Assembly: GCF_900447045.1 (NCBI RefSeq)
Contig: NZ_UAWH01000014.1
Coordinates: 62,001 to 126,000 of the forward strand
Origin: Clostridium paraputrificum
GTDB taxonomy: Bacteria; Bacillota; Clostridia; Clostridiales; Clostridiaceae
Direction of reading: 5' to 3'
DNA: 64,000 nt
Shown: positions 36,653 through 47,348 of the stretch, piece by piece
Layout: each line of letters opens with the position of its first letter
Numbering within the stretch: position 1 is the first letter of the stretch
Position numbers and translations under genes: made by a program
Notes under the pieces: model-generated
What the model was told of the DNA's origin: nothing
Databases searched by the model: none
The model's input: only the letters and a program-made list of their open reading frames with translations

Positions 36653-38311
36653 ATGAGAAGTGACGTTGTAAAAAAAGGTCCTCAAAGGGCTCCGCACAGG
36701 TCACTATTCAAAGCGGCAGGTCTTACTGAAGAAGAATTAGAGAGACCTCTAATAGGAGTAGTAACCTCACAAAATGATATTATTCCAGGGCATGTGCATT
36801 TAGATCAAATTGTTGAAGGTGTAAAAAAAGGAGTACTTATGTCAGGTGGAACTCCACTAGTATTTCCAACTATAGGAGTTTGCGATGGAATTGCTATGGG
36901 ACATGAAGGAATGAAGTATTCTTTAGTAACTAGGGAGCTTATTGCAGACACAATTGAGTGTATGGTTAAAGCTCATGGATTCGATGCATTAGTGTTAATA
37001 CCTAATTGTGATAAGATTGTTCCAGGTATGATGATGGCAGCGTTGAGATTAAATATTCCAGCTGTAATTGTTAGTGGAGGTCCAATGCTACCAGGAAAGT
37101 TTAAAGATACAGATGTTTCTTTAACAACTGTATTTGAAGCTGTAGGAGCATATGAAAATGGAACAATGCTTGAGGGAGATTTAAAGGAGCTAGAAGATAA
37201 TGCATGTCCAACTTGCGGCTCGTGTTCAGGAATGTTCACAGCAAATTCAATGAATTGCTTGGCAGAAGTATTAGGATTAGCTTTGCCTGGAAATGGTACA
37301 ATACCTGCTGTTTATTCAGAAAGAATTAGATTAGCAAAGCAAGCTGGTATGGCAGTAATGAATCTTTTAGAAAAAGATATAAAACCAAGAGATATAGTAA
37401 CTGAAAAAGCTATTGAAAATGCATTAGCCTGCGATATGGCGCTTGGTTGTTCGTCAAACTCTGTATTGCATTTAACTGCTATAGCAAATGAAGCAAAATT
37501 ACCAATAAATCTTGATATTATAAATGAGGTTTCTAGTAGAACACCTAATCTTTGTCACCTTGCACCAGCATCACAAACGCATATTATAGATCTTTATTAT
37601 GCAGGGGGAATTGGAGCAGTTTTAAATGAATTATCTAAGAAAAATATTATTCATTTAAATTGCATTACTGCTACAGGTAAAACTCAAGGTGAAAATATAG
37701 AAGGTAAGAAGGTCAAAGATTATTCAATTGTTAGGCCAATAGAAGAGCCATATAGTGAAACAGGTGGTATTGCTATTTTAAGAGGAAACCTTGCTAAAGA
37801 TGGGGCAGTTGTAAAAAGATCAGCAGTTGCAAAAGAGATGTTAAAACATAAAGGACCAGCAAGAGTGTATGACTCAGAAGAAGAGGCAATAGAAGCTATT
37901 ATGGGAAAACAAATAAAAGTTGGAGATGTTATTGTTATTAGATACGAAGGACCAAAGGGTGGTCCAGGTATGAGAGAAATGCTATCACCAACATCAGCAA
38001 TTGCTGGAATGGGACTAGATAAGGAAGTTGCTTTAATAACAGATGGTAGATTTAGTGGGGCAACTAAAGGAGCTTCAATAGGACATGTATCACCTGAAGC
38101 AGCTGAAAGTGGAGTAATAGCTTTAGTTGAAGAGGGGGATATTATATCAATTGATATAAATGCAGGAAAACTAGAACTAGAGGTTTCTGATGAGGAGTTA
38201 GAAGGAAGAAGAAAAAGATTAAAGCCAGTAGAACCAAAGGTTACTGAAGGATATTTAGCAAGATATGCTAAATTAGTAAGTTCTGCAAGTACTGGAGCTG
38301 TATTTAAATAA
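36653..38311 (+). CDS. ilvD: Dihydroxy-acid dehydratase
   Basis: A 552-residue iron-sulfur dehydratase acting in the third common step of Val and Ile synthesis. Seen: the N-terminal [37 protein letters not shown] near residues 118-136, the [19 protein letters not shown] block (Cys 185 and Cys 188), and [20 protein letters not shown] near 465. AAAGGGG precedes ATG 36653, three bases after leuB. The iron-sulfur centre makes it oxygen-sensitive. ilvB follows 27 bp later. Confidence 0.96.
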   Translation: MRSDVVKKGPQRAPHRSLFKAAGLTEEELERPLIGVVTSQNDIIPGHVHLDQIVEGVKKGVLMSGGTPLVFPTIGVCDGIAMGHEGMKYSLVTRELIADTIECMVKAHGFDALVLIPNCDKIVPGMMMAALRLNIPAVIVSGGPMLPGKFKDTDVSLTTVFEAVGAYENGTMLEGDLKELEDNACPTCGSCSGMFTANSMNCLAEVLGLALPGNGTIPAVYSERIRLAKQAGMAVMNLLEKDIKPRDIVTEKAIENALACDMALGCSSNSVLHLTAIANEAKLPINLDIINEVSSRTPNLCHLAPASQTHIIDLYYAGGIGAVLNELSKKNIIHLNCITATGKTQGENIEGKKVKDYSIVRPIEEPYSETGGIAILRGNLAKDGAVVKRSAVAKEMLKHKGPARVYDSEEEAIEAIMGKQIKVGDVIVIRYEGPKGGPGMREMLSPTSAIAGMGLDKEVALITDGRFSGATKGASIGHVSPEAAESGVIALVEEGDIISIDINAGKLELEVSDEELEGRRKRLKPVEPKVTEGYLARYAKLVSSASTGAVFK

Positions 38312-38338
38312 AAAAAATTATGGTAAGGAGGGGGAGGG

Positions 38339-40012
38339 ATGATTTTAACAGGGTCAGATATAGTTGTTCAATCACTTATAGATGAGGGTGTAGATATTGT
38401 ATTTGGTTATCCAGGTGGACAAGTTATTAATTTGTATGATTCGTTATATAAGTACCAAGATAAAATACGTCATATTTTAACTTGTCATGAGCAGGGGGCT
38501 GCTCATGCTGCAGATGGATATGCAAGAGCTACTGGAAAGGTGGGAGTATGTATTGCAACCTCTGGACCAGGTGCAACAAACTTAGTAACAGGTATAGCCA
38601 CAGCTTATATGGATTCTATCCCTATGGTAGCGATAACTGGGAATGTTCCTATGAGTTTATTAGGTAAAGATAGTTTTCAAGAGGTGGATATAACAGGAAT
38701 AACAATGCCTATTACTAAACACAATTATATAGTTAAGGATATAAATGATCTTCAAGAGGTTATAAAGAAAGCATTTTATATAGCTAAAGAGGGAAGGCCG
38801 GGACCTGTTTTAATTGATATTCCAAAGAATATTCAAGTAGAAAAAGTAGAATACAAAAAGTTAGAACCATTAGAAGTAGCAAGAAAAGAAAAATTAATTT
38901 ATGAAGATAAAGTTAATGAAGCTATTGAATTAATTAATAATTCTAAGAAGCCATTTATATATGTAGGGGGAGGAGCTATTACTTCAGACGCTAGTGAAGA
39001 GGTTATTGAGCTAGCAGAAAAGATTAACTCGCCTATATGTAATTCTTTGATGGGTATTGGAGTTGTTCCTAAGGGACATCCGTTATTAACTGGAATGATA
39101 GGGATGCATGGCACAAAAGCTTCAAATATAAGCGCTACAAAGTGTGACTTATTTATTGCGCTAGGAGCAAGATTCTCTGATAGAGTAATATCTAATCCGG
39201 AAAATTTAAGCAATGCAAAAATTCTTCATATAGATGTAGACCCAGCTGAAATAAATAAAAATATAAAGGTTGATTTATCAGTAGTTGGTGACTTGAAGTT
39301 AGTGCTTCAAAGAATTTTACCACATATAGATGAAAAGAAGAATAAAGAGTGGTTAGAGCATGTTGAATATTTAAAAACATTAACTGCTTATAAGAAGGAA
39401 GAAGAGGAGAAGTTAACTCCACAGTATTTTTTTGAAATATTAAACAAGTTGAATCAAGGTAACTTAATTATATCTACAGAAGTAGGACAACATCAAATGT
39501 GGACAGCTCAATATTTTGATTTTAATGCTCCTAGAAGATTGATAACTTCTGGAGGTCTTGGAACTATGGGATTTGGGTTGGGTGCTTCAATTGGTGCACA
39601 ACTTGGTAAACCAGATTGTAAAGTTATTAATATTGCTGGTGATGGTAGCTTCATGATGAATTGTAATGAGTTAGCAACAGCAGTTAAAAATAATTTGCCA
39701 ATAGTTATAGTGATTATGAATAACAATGTTTTAGGTATGGTAAGACAGTGGCAAACATTATTCTTTGATGGAAGATATTCTAATACTACATTAGATAGAA
39801 AGACAGATTTAGTTAAGCTTGCAGAAGCTTTTGGAGCAGAAGGTTATAGAGTAACTAAAAAGGATGAGTTAGAGGGTATTTTAGAAAAAGCTTTGAAGTC
39901 AAAGGGACCTGTAGTTATAGATTACGTAATAGATAATGACAAAAAGGTATTTCCTATGGTTGCACCAGGTGCACCAATTAATCAAATAATAAGCGAGGAA
40001 GATATTCAATAA
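38339..40012 (+). CDS. ilvB: Acetolactate synthase large (catalytic) subunit
   Basis: A 557-residue thiamine-diphosphate enzyme making acetolactate or acetohydroxybutyrate. Seen: VDIVFGYPGGQVINLYD near residues 17-33, the catalytic Glu in LTCHEQGAAHAADGYARATG near 48-67, the quinone-like FAD region, and the ThDP/Mg motif NIAGDGSFMMNCNELATAV near 432-450 continuing to IVIMNNNVLGMVRQWQ. GGAGGGGGAGG precedes the ATG. It works with IlvH, the first gene of the operon. Confidence 0.96.
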   Translation: MILTGSDIVVQSLIDEGVDIVFGYPGGQVINLYDSLYKYQDKIRHILTCHEQGAAHAADGYARATGKVGVCIATSGPGATNLVTGIATAYMDSIPMVAITGNVPMSLLGKDSFQEVDITGITMPITKHNYIVKDINDLQEVIKKAFYIAKEGRPGPVLIDIPKNIQVEKVEYKKLEPLEVARKEKLIYEDKVNEAIELINNSKKPFIYVGGGAITSDASEEVIELAEKINSPICNSLMGIGVVPKGHPLLTGMIGMHGTKASNISATKCDLFIALGARFSDRVISNPENLSNAKILHIDVDPAEINKNIKVDLSVVGDLKLVLQRILPHIDEKKNKEWLEHVEYLKTLTAYKKEEEEKLTPQYFFEILNKLNQGNLIISTEVGQHQMWTAQYFDFNAPRRLITSGGLGTMGFGLGASIGAQLGKPDCKVINIAGDGSFMMNCNELATAVKNNLPIVIVIMNNNVLGMVRQWQTLFFDGRYSNTTLDRKTDLVKLAEAFGAEGYRVTKKDELEGILEKALKSKGPVVIDYVIDNDKKVFPMVAPGAPINQIISEEDIQ

Positions 40013-40028
40013 ATATTAGGAGGAATAA

Positions 40029-41033
<1,005 letters not shown>

Positions 41034-41055
41034 TAATTACTTTAAAAAACGCTAA

Positions 41056-41116
41056 AATCCCACTAATATCCACTGAATTGTGTAACAGCAACTCTCCCCA
41101 GGATATTAGTGGGATT
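41056..41116 (+). terminator. Long-stem hairpin after ilvC
   Basis: A 16-bp perfect stem: AATCCCACTAATATCC 41056-41071 with GGATATTAGTGGGATT 41101-41116, enclosing a 29-nt loop. The tail ATTTATATT is only moderately T-rich, so it may be a terminator, an RNA-stabilising 3' end or something else. Confidence 0.6.
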
Positions 41117-41135
41117 ATTTATATTAACATTTTTT

Positions 41136-41168
41136 AGACTATATCAATTTTGGTTGATATAGTCTTTT
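41136..41168 (+). terminator. Terminator of the BCAA operon
   Basis: AGACTATATCAA 41136-41147 pairs with TTGATATAGTCT 41154-41165 around TTTTGG, followed by TTT. Confidence 0.8.
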
Positions 41169-41256
41169 AATATTTAACGAAAAAGTTAATAATGTAAATA
41201 CTTGTGCTTTTTGGTTATTAATTAAGTAATATAATAGATGATATTGTTTACAAAGA

Positions 41257-41268
41257 TTAGTCGGCTAA
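41257..41268. promoter_or_regulatory. Upstream MarR-type operator
   Basis: TTAGTCGGCTAA is a 12-bp palindrome with one mismatch and differs by one base from the perfect palindrome at 41344. The two share the TTAGTCGRCTAA pattern and flank the promoter region of the MarR gene. Confidence 0.65.
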
Positions 41269-41335
41269 TAATTATTTTATGAAGAATTTATTAAATAGCG
41301 CACAAAATATTGAATGATAAAATATTATGCATTAT

Positions 41336-41355
41336 TATAATAGTTAGTCGACTAA
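41336..41355 (+). promoter_or_regulatory. -10 element and overlapping MarR-type operator
   Basis: TATAAT 41336-41341 is followed after 2 bp by TTAGTCGACTAA 41344-41355, a perfect 12-bp palindrome that would cover the transcription start. No strong -35 is spaced at 17 bp (TTGAAT at 41310-41315 is 20 bp away). The layout suggests autorepression. Confidence 0.72.
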
Positions 41356-41372
41356 TTAAAGGAGGGCTAATT

Positions 41373-41852
41373 ATGAACAAAAACATAGATGATGAAGAAT
41401 CTTTGAGATATGTTTTTTCTCAGGTTATGCGACTGCATTTTATAAGAACTCATTCATTACTTGAAGAAACTGGTTTGTATCCAGGACAGCCGCCATTATT
41501 ATTTTCTTTAAATAAGAAGAATGGTCAGAGTCAGAGAGAATTATCAGAAAATCTTAATGTTAAAGCATCTACAATGGCTGTGATGATTAAGAGAATGGAG
41601 AAGACTGGTTTAATAAAAAGAGAGCAGGATGAGAAAGATCAAAGGATTTCAAGAATTTTTATTACAGATGCAGGAAAAGAAATTTGTTCAAAATTAAAAA
41701 CTGTACATGAGCAAATAGAGGAAGAGGCTTTTAGAAACTTTACAGTTGAAGAGAAGTTACTACTTCGAAGATTAATGATGCAGTTAAGAGAAAATTTAGA
41801 GGAAGCTTGCGGAAAAGATAAAAATATAAGTTTTTGTAATCATCATAAGTAG
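41373..41852 (+). CDS. MarR family transcriptional regulator
   Basis: A 159-residue winged-helix repressor. Seen: the HTH segment SQRELSENLNVKASTMAVMIKRME near residues 48-71, the wing with REQDEKDQRISRIFIT near 80-95, and helical dimerisation ends. The start is ATG 41373 behind AAAGGAGGG; the in-frame ATG at 41310 is rejected because it lies upstream of the TATAAT and operator. Two ABC exporter genes follow in the same operon, so it probably senses a toxic compound and derepresses export. The ligand is unknown. Confidence 0.92.
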   Translation: MNKNIDDEESLRYVFSQVMRLHFIRTHSLLEETGLYPGQPPLLFSLNKKNGQSQRELSENLNVKASTMAVMIKRMEKTGLIKREQDEKDQRISRIFITDAGKEICSKLKTVHEQIEEEAFRNFTVEEKLLLRRLMMQLRENLEEACGKDKNISFCNHHK

Positions 41853-41872
41853 ACAGAGAAAGGAGAAAGGAT

Positions 41873-44104
41873 ATGCTAAAGCTTTTAAAGTATTTAAAGA
41901 AATCAATTGTACCAATTTTAGTAATAGTTCTATTCTTAATAGGGCAAGCAGTATGTGATTTATCCTTACCAGATTATACTTCTAAGGTAGTTAATGTTGG
42001 TATACAACAAGGAGGAGTTGAAAATCCTGTTCCAGATGTAATAAGAGCTACTGAAATGGATAAGCTTATGCTTTTTATGAATGAAAGTGATAAGAATACA
42101 GTGTTAAGCAATTATAATCATTTAGATAAGGCATCTCTTTCAGATAAAGATTTAACAGGGGATGAGCCTATATATGAACTCAATACAAAAGATAAAAAAA
42201 CTATAGAAGAGTTAAGTAATATTTTTGGCAAACCTATGTTAATAGTAGAGGGGTTTGAAAGTGATAGTAAAGAAACTAAAAAGATGAAGGAACAAATGAT
42301 GGCTAATCTACCACCTCAAATGATTCAAAATGGTGACGTAGATGTGTTCCAAGTATTTTCATTAATGCCAGAAGAAGAATTATCAGAAATGAGAAAAACT
42401 ATTGATGAAAAGTTTAGTGATATGCCAGATAGCATAATAACACAAAGTGCTATTTCTTATGTAAAAGGAGAATATAAAAACTTAGGAATTGACACAGATA
42501 AGCTTCAAACAAATTATATGTTTTTAGCTGGAGCTAAGATGTTAGGAATTGCATTATTAAGTGCATTAGCAACTATAGTTGTTGGGTTCCTAGGGGCTAG
42601 AGTAGCAGCTACTCTAGGTAAAAATTTAAGAAGTAAAGTCTTTAATAAGGTAATGTCATTTTCTAATACAGAGATGGATAAATTCTCTACAGCATCATTA
42701 ATTACACGTAGCACAAACGATATTCAACAGGTTCAGATGCTAATGGTAATGATGTTAAGAGTAGTTATTTATTCACCTATTATAGCAATAGGAGGAATAA
42801 TAAAGGTAACTAAGACTAATACATCAATGACTTGGATTATAGCAGTAGCAGTAATAGCAATACTTTCATTAGTAATGATTTTATTTATTGTTGTAATGCC
42901 TAAGTTCAAGGTTGTTCAAAAATTAGTGGATAGAGTTAACTTAGTAACACGTGAAATATTAACTGGTATACCTGTTATACGTGCATTTAGTACTCAAAAG
43001 TATGAAGAAAAGAGATTTGATAAAGCAAACTTAGACTTAACAAAGACAAATATATTTGTAAATAGAGTAATGGCTTGTATGATGCCAGCTATGATGCTTG
43101 TTATGAATGGAATTAGCGTTCTTATAATGTGGAATGGTGCACATGGAGTAGATTCAGGAGCAATGCAAGTTGGGGATATGATGGCATTTATTCAATATAC
43201 AATGCAAATAATAATGTCATTCTTAATGATATCTGCAATATCAATAATGCTTCCAAGAGCAGCTGTTTGTGTGCAACGTGTTGATGAAGTAATATCTACA
43301 GATTTAATAATAGAAGATAAAGAACAAACAGAAAACTTTAAAGAAGATAAAAAGGGATATATTGAATTTAATAATGTATCGTTTAAGTATCCTAATGCTG
43401 AAGAAGATGTTCTAAGCGATATATCATTTGTTGCAAAACCAGGAGAGACAACAGCTTTTATTGGTAGCACAGGTAGTGGTAAATCAACACTGATTAACTT
43501 AATACCACGTTTTTATGATGTGACAGAAGGTAGTATTAAGGTTGATGGTGTAGACGTTAGAAATGTATCTCAACATGACTTAAGAGAGAAGATAGGATAT
43601 GTTCCTCAAAAGGGTATATTATTCTCTGGAACAATAGATTCAAATTTAAGATATGGGAGAGAAGAAGCTACTGATGTAGAGATTGTAAGGGCTGCTGAAA
43701 TAGCACAGGCAATGGAGTTTATTTCTTCAAAACCTGAAAGATTTGAAACTGAAATTTCTCAAGGTGGTACAAATGTATCTGGTGGACAAAAACAAAGACT
43801 TTCTATTGCAAGAGCAATAGCTAAGAATCCAGAAATTTATATATTTGATGATAGTTTTTCTGCTTTAGATTTTAAGACTGATTCAGCATTACGTAAGGCA
43901 CTTAAGCAAGAAACAAGTGATAGTACAGTGTTAATAGTTGCGCAAAGAATAAGTACTATTTTACATGCAGATCAAATTATTGTTTTAGATGAAGGAAAAG
44001 TAGTTGGAAAAGGAACTCATAATGAGCTTCTAAAGAACTGTGAAGTTTATAAGCAAATAGCTTTATCACAACTTTCAAAGGAGGAGCTAGAAAATGAGCA
44101 ATAA
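41873..44104 (+). CDS. Heterodimeric ABC exporter, subunit 1 (degenerate ATP site)
   Basis: A 743-residue half-transporter with fused membrane and ATPase domains. It has an insert of about 170 residues between the first two membrane helices (residues about 35-215), probably extracytoplasmic. Walker A GSTGSGKST starts at residue 531 and the signature is VSGGQKQRLSIARA. In Walker B the catalytic Glu is replaced by Asp (IFDDSFSALD, Asp 660), the mark of the non-hydrolysing site in asymmetric exporters such as BmrCD/LmrCD. Preceded by AGGAGAAAGG. Overlaps the partner gene by 11 bp. Likely a drug or lipid exporter under MarR control. Confidence 0.92.
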   Translation: MLKLLKYLKKSIVPILVIVLFLIGQAVCDLSLPDYTSKVVNVGIQQGGVENPVPDVIRATEMDKLMLFMNESDKNTVLSNYNHLDKASLSDKDLTGDEPIYELNTKDKKTIEELSNIFGKPMLIVEGFESDSKETKKMKEQMMANLPPQMIQNGDVDVFQVFSLMPEEELSEMRKTIDEKFSDMPDSIITQSAISYVKGEYKNLGIDTDKLQTNYMFLAGAKMLGIALLSALATIVVGFLGARVAATLGKNLRSKVFNKVMSFSNTEMDKFSTASLITRSTNDIQQVQMLMVMMLRVVIYSPIIAIGGIIKVTKTNTSMTWIIAVAVIAILSLVMILFIVVMPKFKVVQKLVDRVNLVTREILTGIPVIRAFSTQKYEEKRFDKANLDLTKTNIFVNRVMACMMPAMMLVMNGISVLIMWNGAHGVDSGAMQVGDMMAFIQYTMQIIMSFLMISAISIMLPRAAVCVQRVDEVISTDLIIEDKEQTENFKEDKKGYIEFNNVSFKYPNAEEDVLSDISFVAKPGETTAFIGSTGSGKSTLINLIPRFYDVTEGSIKVDGVDVRNVSQHDLREKIGYVPQKGILFSGTIDSNLRYGREEATDVEIVRAAEIAQAMEFISSKPERFETEISQGGTNVSGGQKQRLSIARAIAKNPEIYIFDDSFSALDFKTDSALRKALKQETSDSTVLIVAQRISTILHADQIIVLDEGKVVGKGTHNELLKNCEVYKQIALSQLSKEELENEQ

Positions 44105-45962
44105 TAAAAGTGGCGGAATGAAAAGAGGATTTGGTGGACACGGTCCTATGGCAGGAATGCGTGGCGGAGAAAAGGCAAAAGACTTTAAGGGCACAATGAA
44201 AAAGCTTTTAAAATATATTGCAGACTTTAAAGTTGCTTTAATTGGTATTGTGATTTTTGCATTTGGAAGTGCTGCGTTCTCAATAGTTGGACCTAAGATT
44301 TCAGGTGAAGCAACTACAGAAATATTTAATGGATTAGTGGAAAAGGTAACCGGAGTAGAAGGTGGAGGAATAAACTTTGATAGAGTAGGTCAAATACTTT
44401 TATTCCTAATAGGATTATATGTTATTAGTGCTATATTCTCATTTATTCAAGGGATAATAATGAGTGGAATAACACAAAAAATATGTTATAACCTTAGAAA
44501 AGATTTATCAGAAAAGATAAATAGAATGCCAATGAAGTACTTTGATACGAAGACTCATGGAGAGGTTTTATCAAGATTTACAAATGATATAGATACCCTA
44601 GGGCAAAGCTTAAATCAAAGTATGAATCAGCTTATTACTTCTGTAACAATGATAATTGGTGCATTAATAATGATGTTATCAATAAGTTGGCAAATGACTC
44701 TTGTTGCTTTACTAATGTTACCATTATCAATGGGACTAATAATGGGTATAGTTAAAAAGTCACAAAAATACTTTAAAGATCAACAAAAGTATTTAGGAAA
44801 TGTTAATGGTCAAGTTGAAGAATTATATGGTGGCCATACTATAGTTAAGGCTTTTAATGGTGAAGAAAAAGCTGTAAAAGAATTTGATGAGTTAAATAAT
44901 CAATTATATGGATCAGCTTGGAAATCACAATTCTTATCAGGAATTATGCAACCTATGATGATGTTTATTGGTAATTTAGGATATGTTGCAGTTGCTATAC
45001 TTGGAGGCTTCTTAACTATTAAGAAAACTATTGAAGTTGGTGATATACAATCATTTATTATGTATATAAGAAACTTTACTCAGCCTATAACACAAGTAGC
45101 TCAAGTTACTAACCTTTTACAATCTACAGCAGCTGCTGCTGAAAGAGTATTTGAATTCTTAGATGAGGAAGAGGAAGACCAAACAGTTGATAATCCAGTT
45201 CGTATAGAAGGTTTAGAGGGTAGAGTGGACTTTAATAATGTTCATTTTGGATACAATTCAAATAAGACAATTATTAATGACTTTACAGCTCATGTAAAGC
45301 CGGGGCAAAAGGTTGCAATTGTTGGACCAACTGGTGCTGGTAAAACTACTATGGTTAAACTTCTTATGAGATTCTACGATGTAAATAGTGGTGAGATTTT
45401 AATAGATGGTCATAATATAAAAGACTTTAATAGAAGTGAATTAAGAGAAATGTTTGGTATGGTACTTCAAGATACTTGGTTATTTAATGGAAGTATCAAG
45501 GAAAACATTAGATATGGTAGATTAGATGCAACTGATGAAGAGGTGATTGAAGCAGCTAAGGCGGCTCATGTTCATCATTTTGTTAAGACATTACCTGATG
45601 GATACAACATGGAACTTAATGAAGAAGCAAGCAATGTATCTCAAGGGCAAAAGCAATTACTAACAATTGCAAGGGCGATACTTGCTGACCCTAAGATCTT
45701 AATACTTGATGAAGCTACAAGTTCAGTTGATACAAGAACAGAGGTATTAATTCAAAAGGCTATGGATAACTTGATGGAAGGAAGAACTAGCTTTGTTATA
45801 GCTCATAGATTATCGACAATACGTGATGCTGATTTGATTTTAGTTATGAATCAAGGGGATATAGTTGAGCAAGGAAACCATGAAGAGCTATTAGCTAAGG
45901 GTGGATTCTATTCTAAATTATATAATTCACAATTTGAAAAAGAAGAGGGAACAGCAGTATAG
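44094..45962 (+). CDS. Heterodimeric ABC exporter, subunit 2 (catalytic ATP site)
   Basis: A 622-residue half-transporter. It has a Gly/Lys-rich N-terminus, six membrane helices in residues about 50-340, Walker A GPTGAGKTT near residue 410, and canonical Walker B LILDEATSSVD with Glu 540. Its signature reads VSQGQKQLLTIARA, not VSGGQ. The altered signature would face the degenerate Walker B of subunit 1, and the canonical Glu here would face the VSGGQ of subunit 1, so one active and one inactive ATP site are expected. The start codon lies within the preceding gene behind AAGGAGG. Confidence 0.93.
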   Translation: MSNNKSGGMKRGFGGHGPMAGMRGGEKAKDFKGTMKKLLKYIADFKVALIGIVIFAFGSAAFSIVGPKISGEATTEIFNGLVEKVTGVEGGGINFDRVGQILLFLIGLYVISAIFSFIQGIIMSGITQKICYNLRKDLSEKINRMPMKYFDTKTHGEVLSRFTNDIDTLGQSLNQSMNQLITSVTMIIGALIMMLSISWQMTLVALLMLPLSMGLIMGIVKKSQKYFKDQQKYLGNVNGQVEELYGGHTIVKAFNGEEKAVKEFDELNNQLYGSAWKSQFLSGIMQPMMMFIGNLGYVAVAILGGFLTIKKTIEVGDIQSFIMYIRNFTQPITQVAQVTNLLQSTAAAAERVFEFLDEEEEDQTVDNPVRIEGLEGRVDFNNVHFGYNSNKTIINDFTAHVKPGQKVAIVGPTGAGKTTMVKLLMRFYDVNSGEILIDGHNIKDFNRSELREMFGMVLQDTWLFNGSIKENIRYGRLDATDEEVIEAAKAAHVHHFVKTLPDGYNMELNEEASNVSQGQKQLLTIARAILADPKILILDEATSSVDTRTEVLIQKAMDNLMEGRTSFVIAHRLSTIRDADLILVMNQGDIVEQGNHEELLAKGGFYSKLYNSQFEKEEGTAV

Positions 45963-46028
45963 CATTATAAAGAACTCTTTAAGAAACTAATATTATTAAG
46001 ATAAGATTTCAGAATTAAATATAATTTC

Positions 46029-46066
46029 AAAGAGCAAGGTGTGAAATAAACGTCTTGCTCTTTTTT
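46029..46066 (+). terminator. Terminator of the MarR-ABC operon
   Basis: AAAGAGCAAG 46029-46038 pairs with CTTGCTCTTT 46054-46063 around a 15-nt loop, ending in T's. Confidence 0.85.
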
Positions 46067-46155
46067 AGTGAAAATACTTGGAGAATAAACGGGTTCTTTA
46101 AATTTTTCTTATTTTCTTTTATACTTGATTTATAAGTTTTAGATAGGGTGAGTTT

Positions 46156-46407
46156 ATGAATTATGTTTATATATTAAAATGTGGCGATGATTCTTTATAT
46201 ACAGGTTGGACTAATAATTTGGAAAAAAGGTTTAAGGACCATTGTAGTGGAAGGGGAGCTAAGTATACTAAGGGAAGAGGTCCCTTAGAATTAGTTTATT
46301 ATGAAGAATTTGAAGATAAAAGTGGAGCTATGAAAAGAGAGTATGAAATAAAGCGACTAACTAGAAAGCAAAAAGAAGAGTTGATTTTTCAGAAAGTAAA
46401 TTTATAA
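46156..46407 (+). CDS. GIY-YIG nuclease-fold protein (UPF0213/YhbQ type)
   Basis: An 83-residue single-domain protein. The fold signature appears as YVYILKCGDDSLYTGWTNN (residues 3-21, with the YVY...YTG pair), RFKDHCSGRGAKYTKGRGP, and a C-terminal Glu in AMKREYEIKRLTRKQK. Proteins of this size are stand-alone GIY-YIG domains; nuclease activity is inferred from the family and the biological target is unknown. GGGTGAG precedes ATG 46156. Single-gene unit, convergent with a coat protein gene. Confidence 0.92.
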   Translation: MNYVYILKCGDDSLYTGWTNNLEKRFKDHCSGRGAKYTKGRGPLELVYYEEFEDKSGAMKREYEIKRLTRKQKEELIFQKVNL

Positions 46408-46429
46408 GTTATTAGTTATATAATAAGTG

Positions 46430-46459
46430 AAGCTCAAGGTTTTAACCTTGAGCTTTTGC
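46430..46459. terminator. Bidirectional terminator between GIY-YIG and coat genes
   Basis: AAGCTCAAGGTT 46430-46441 pairs with AACCTTGAGCTT 46444-46455, T-rich on both sides. Confidence 0.9.
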
Positions 46460-47010
46460 TATTGTTGAGAAACTTCATTAAAGAATGAAGCAGTAGCATC
46501 TATTAAAGGTTGAGGGGCAGGAGATAATGGATAGAATCCCTTTTTAACCATCCACTCCCAAACTTCATAAGCGTGATTACATGCCATTGTAAAAGCATCT
46601 TTTAAAAATTCTCTTAAAGTAGGATTACCGGCCTCCATGGCACTCCAAGCATACTCTCTGCCTGCTCTTTTTAAAGTTAAAAGATATGCTGTAGCCATCT
46701 CTCTATCATTAAATTGTTGAATGCTAGTGTTAGGTGTTACCGGAACCGGTGGTATAGGGGAAGTTGTAAAATCTACTAGTGTTTTATTTAATGGTGGAAC
46801 ATTTAGTTTTTCAGAGGGACCATTTGCTTCTTTAACAAATTTAACCTTCATATTATAGTCTTGAACATGAGCTGCGAATTGACTTTCAAAAATAGCCTTT
46901 AATTCAGGATCCATAGCTTTTTCCTTAAACATAGCCATATTTGTAATTGTGTTTACACAGCTCATCATTAATTCGCTTAAATTATGTAATTCTCCAGGTG
47001 TAAGTTGCAT
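46459..47010 (-). CDS. Spore coat protein, CotF-like
   Basis: A 183-residue protein of the CotF/coat-F family with a ferritin-like helical layout. Seen: MQLTPGELHNLSELMMSCVN at the start, long helices in residues about 5-70 and 105-175, and a Pro-rich middle (SPIPPVPVTPNTS near 88-100). The helical segments AYLLTLKRAGREYAWSAME and FTMACNHAYEVWEWMVKKG resemble other clostridial coat-F proteins. AGGAGG precedes the ATG on the minus strand. Probably expressed in the mother cell; no sporulation promoter was identified with confidence. Confidence 0.85.
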   Translation of the reverse strand: MQLTPGELHNLSELMMSCVNTITNMAMFKEKAMDPELKAIFESQFAAHVQDYNMKVKFVKEANGPSEKLNVPPLNKTLVDFTTSPIPPVPVTPNTSIQQFNDREMATAYLLTLKRAGREYAWSAMEAGNPTLREFLKDAFTMACNHAYEVWEWMVKKGFYPLSPAPQPLIDATASFFNEVSQQ

Positions 47011-47348
47011 ATAAATACCTCCTAAATAAAATTATTAACAGTATTAGGATTAGTAAAAGAATTGGGAAATATACAAAAGAATAAATGAATAATAATACAA
47101 TATAAATGAATAATTATTCTTAAATAAACCTGGTGGCAAATACGATGGAAACTAGTTATATAGTTAAATAGAGGTCTAGACATCTATAAAAATAACTAAA
47201 AGAAATTAAATTGTCACAAAAATAAATGCAATTTTATACAATATTACTATAGACAAACTTTAAAAATATGATAAAATTTCAATAGGGTGTAAAATATTAA
47301 TGAATGGAAGTGATTTTATAGATAATAAGATAATTAAAGATAAATAAA
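47011..47348. other. Divergent intergenic region between coat gene and glmS ribozyme
   Basis: About 340 bp without a gene. It must hold the promoter of the minus-strand coat gene and that of glmS. For glmS, TAGACA 47250-47255 with a 16-bp spacer and TAAAAT 47272-47277 is plausible, which would give a leader of about 65 nt before the ribozyme cleavage site. AGAGGTCTAGACATCT at 47170-47185 is a partial palindrome of unknown meaning. Confidence 0.5.

Noticed and set aside
41056..41116. Inverted repeat after ilvC as a miniature transposon
   Set aside because: No target-site duplication, only 61 bp long, and no second copy in the window.
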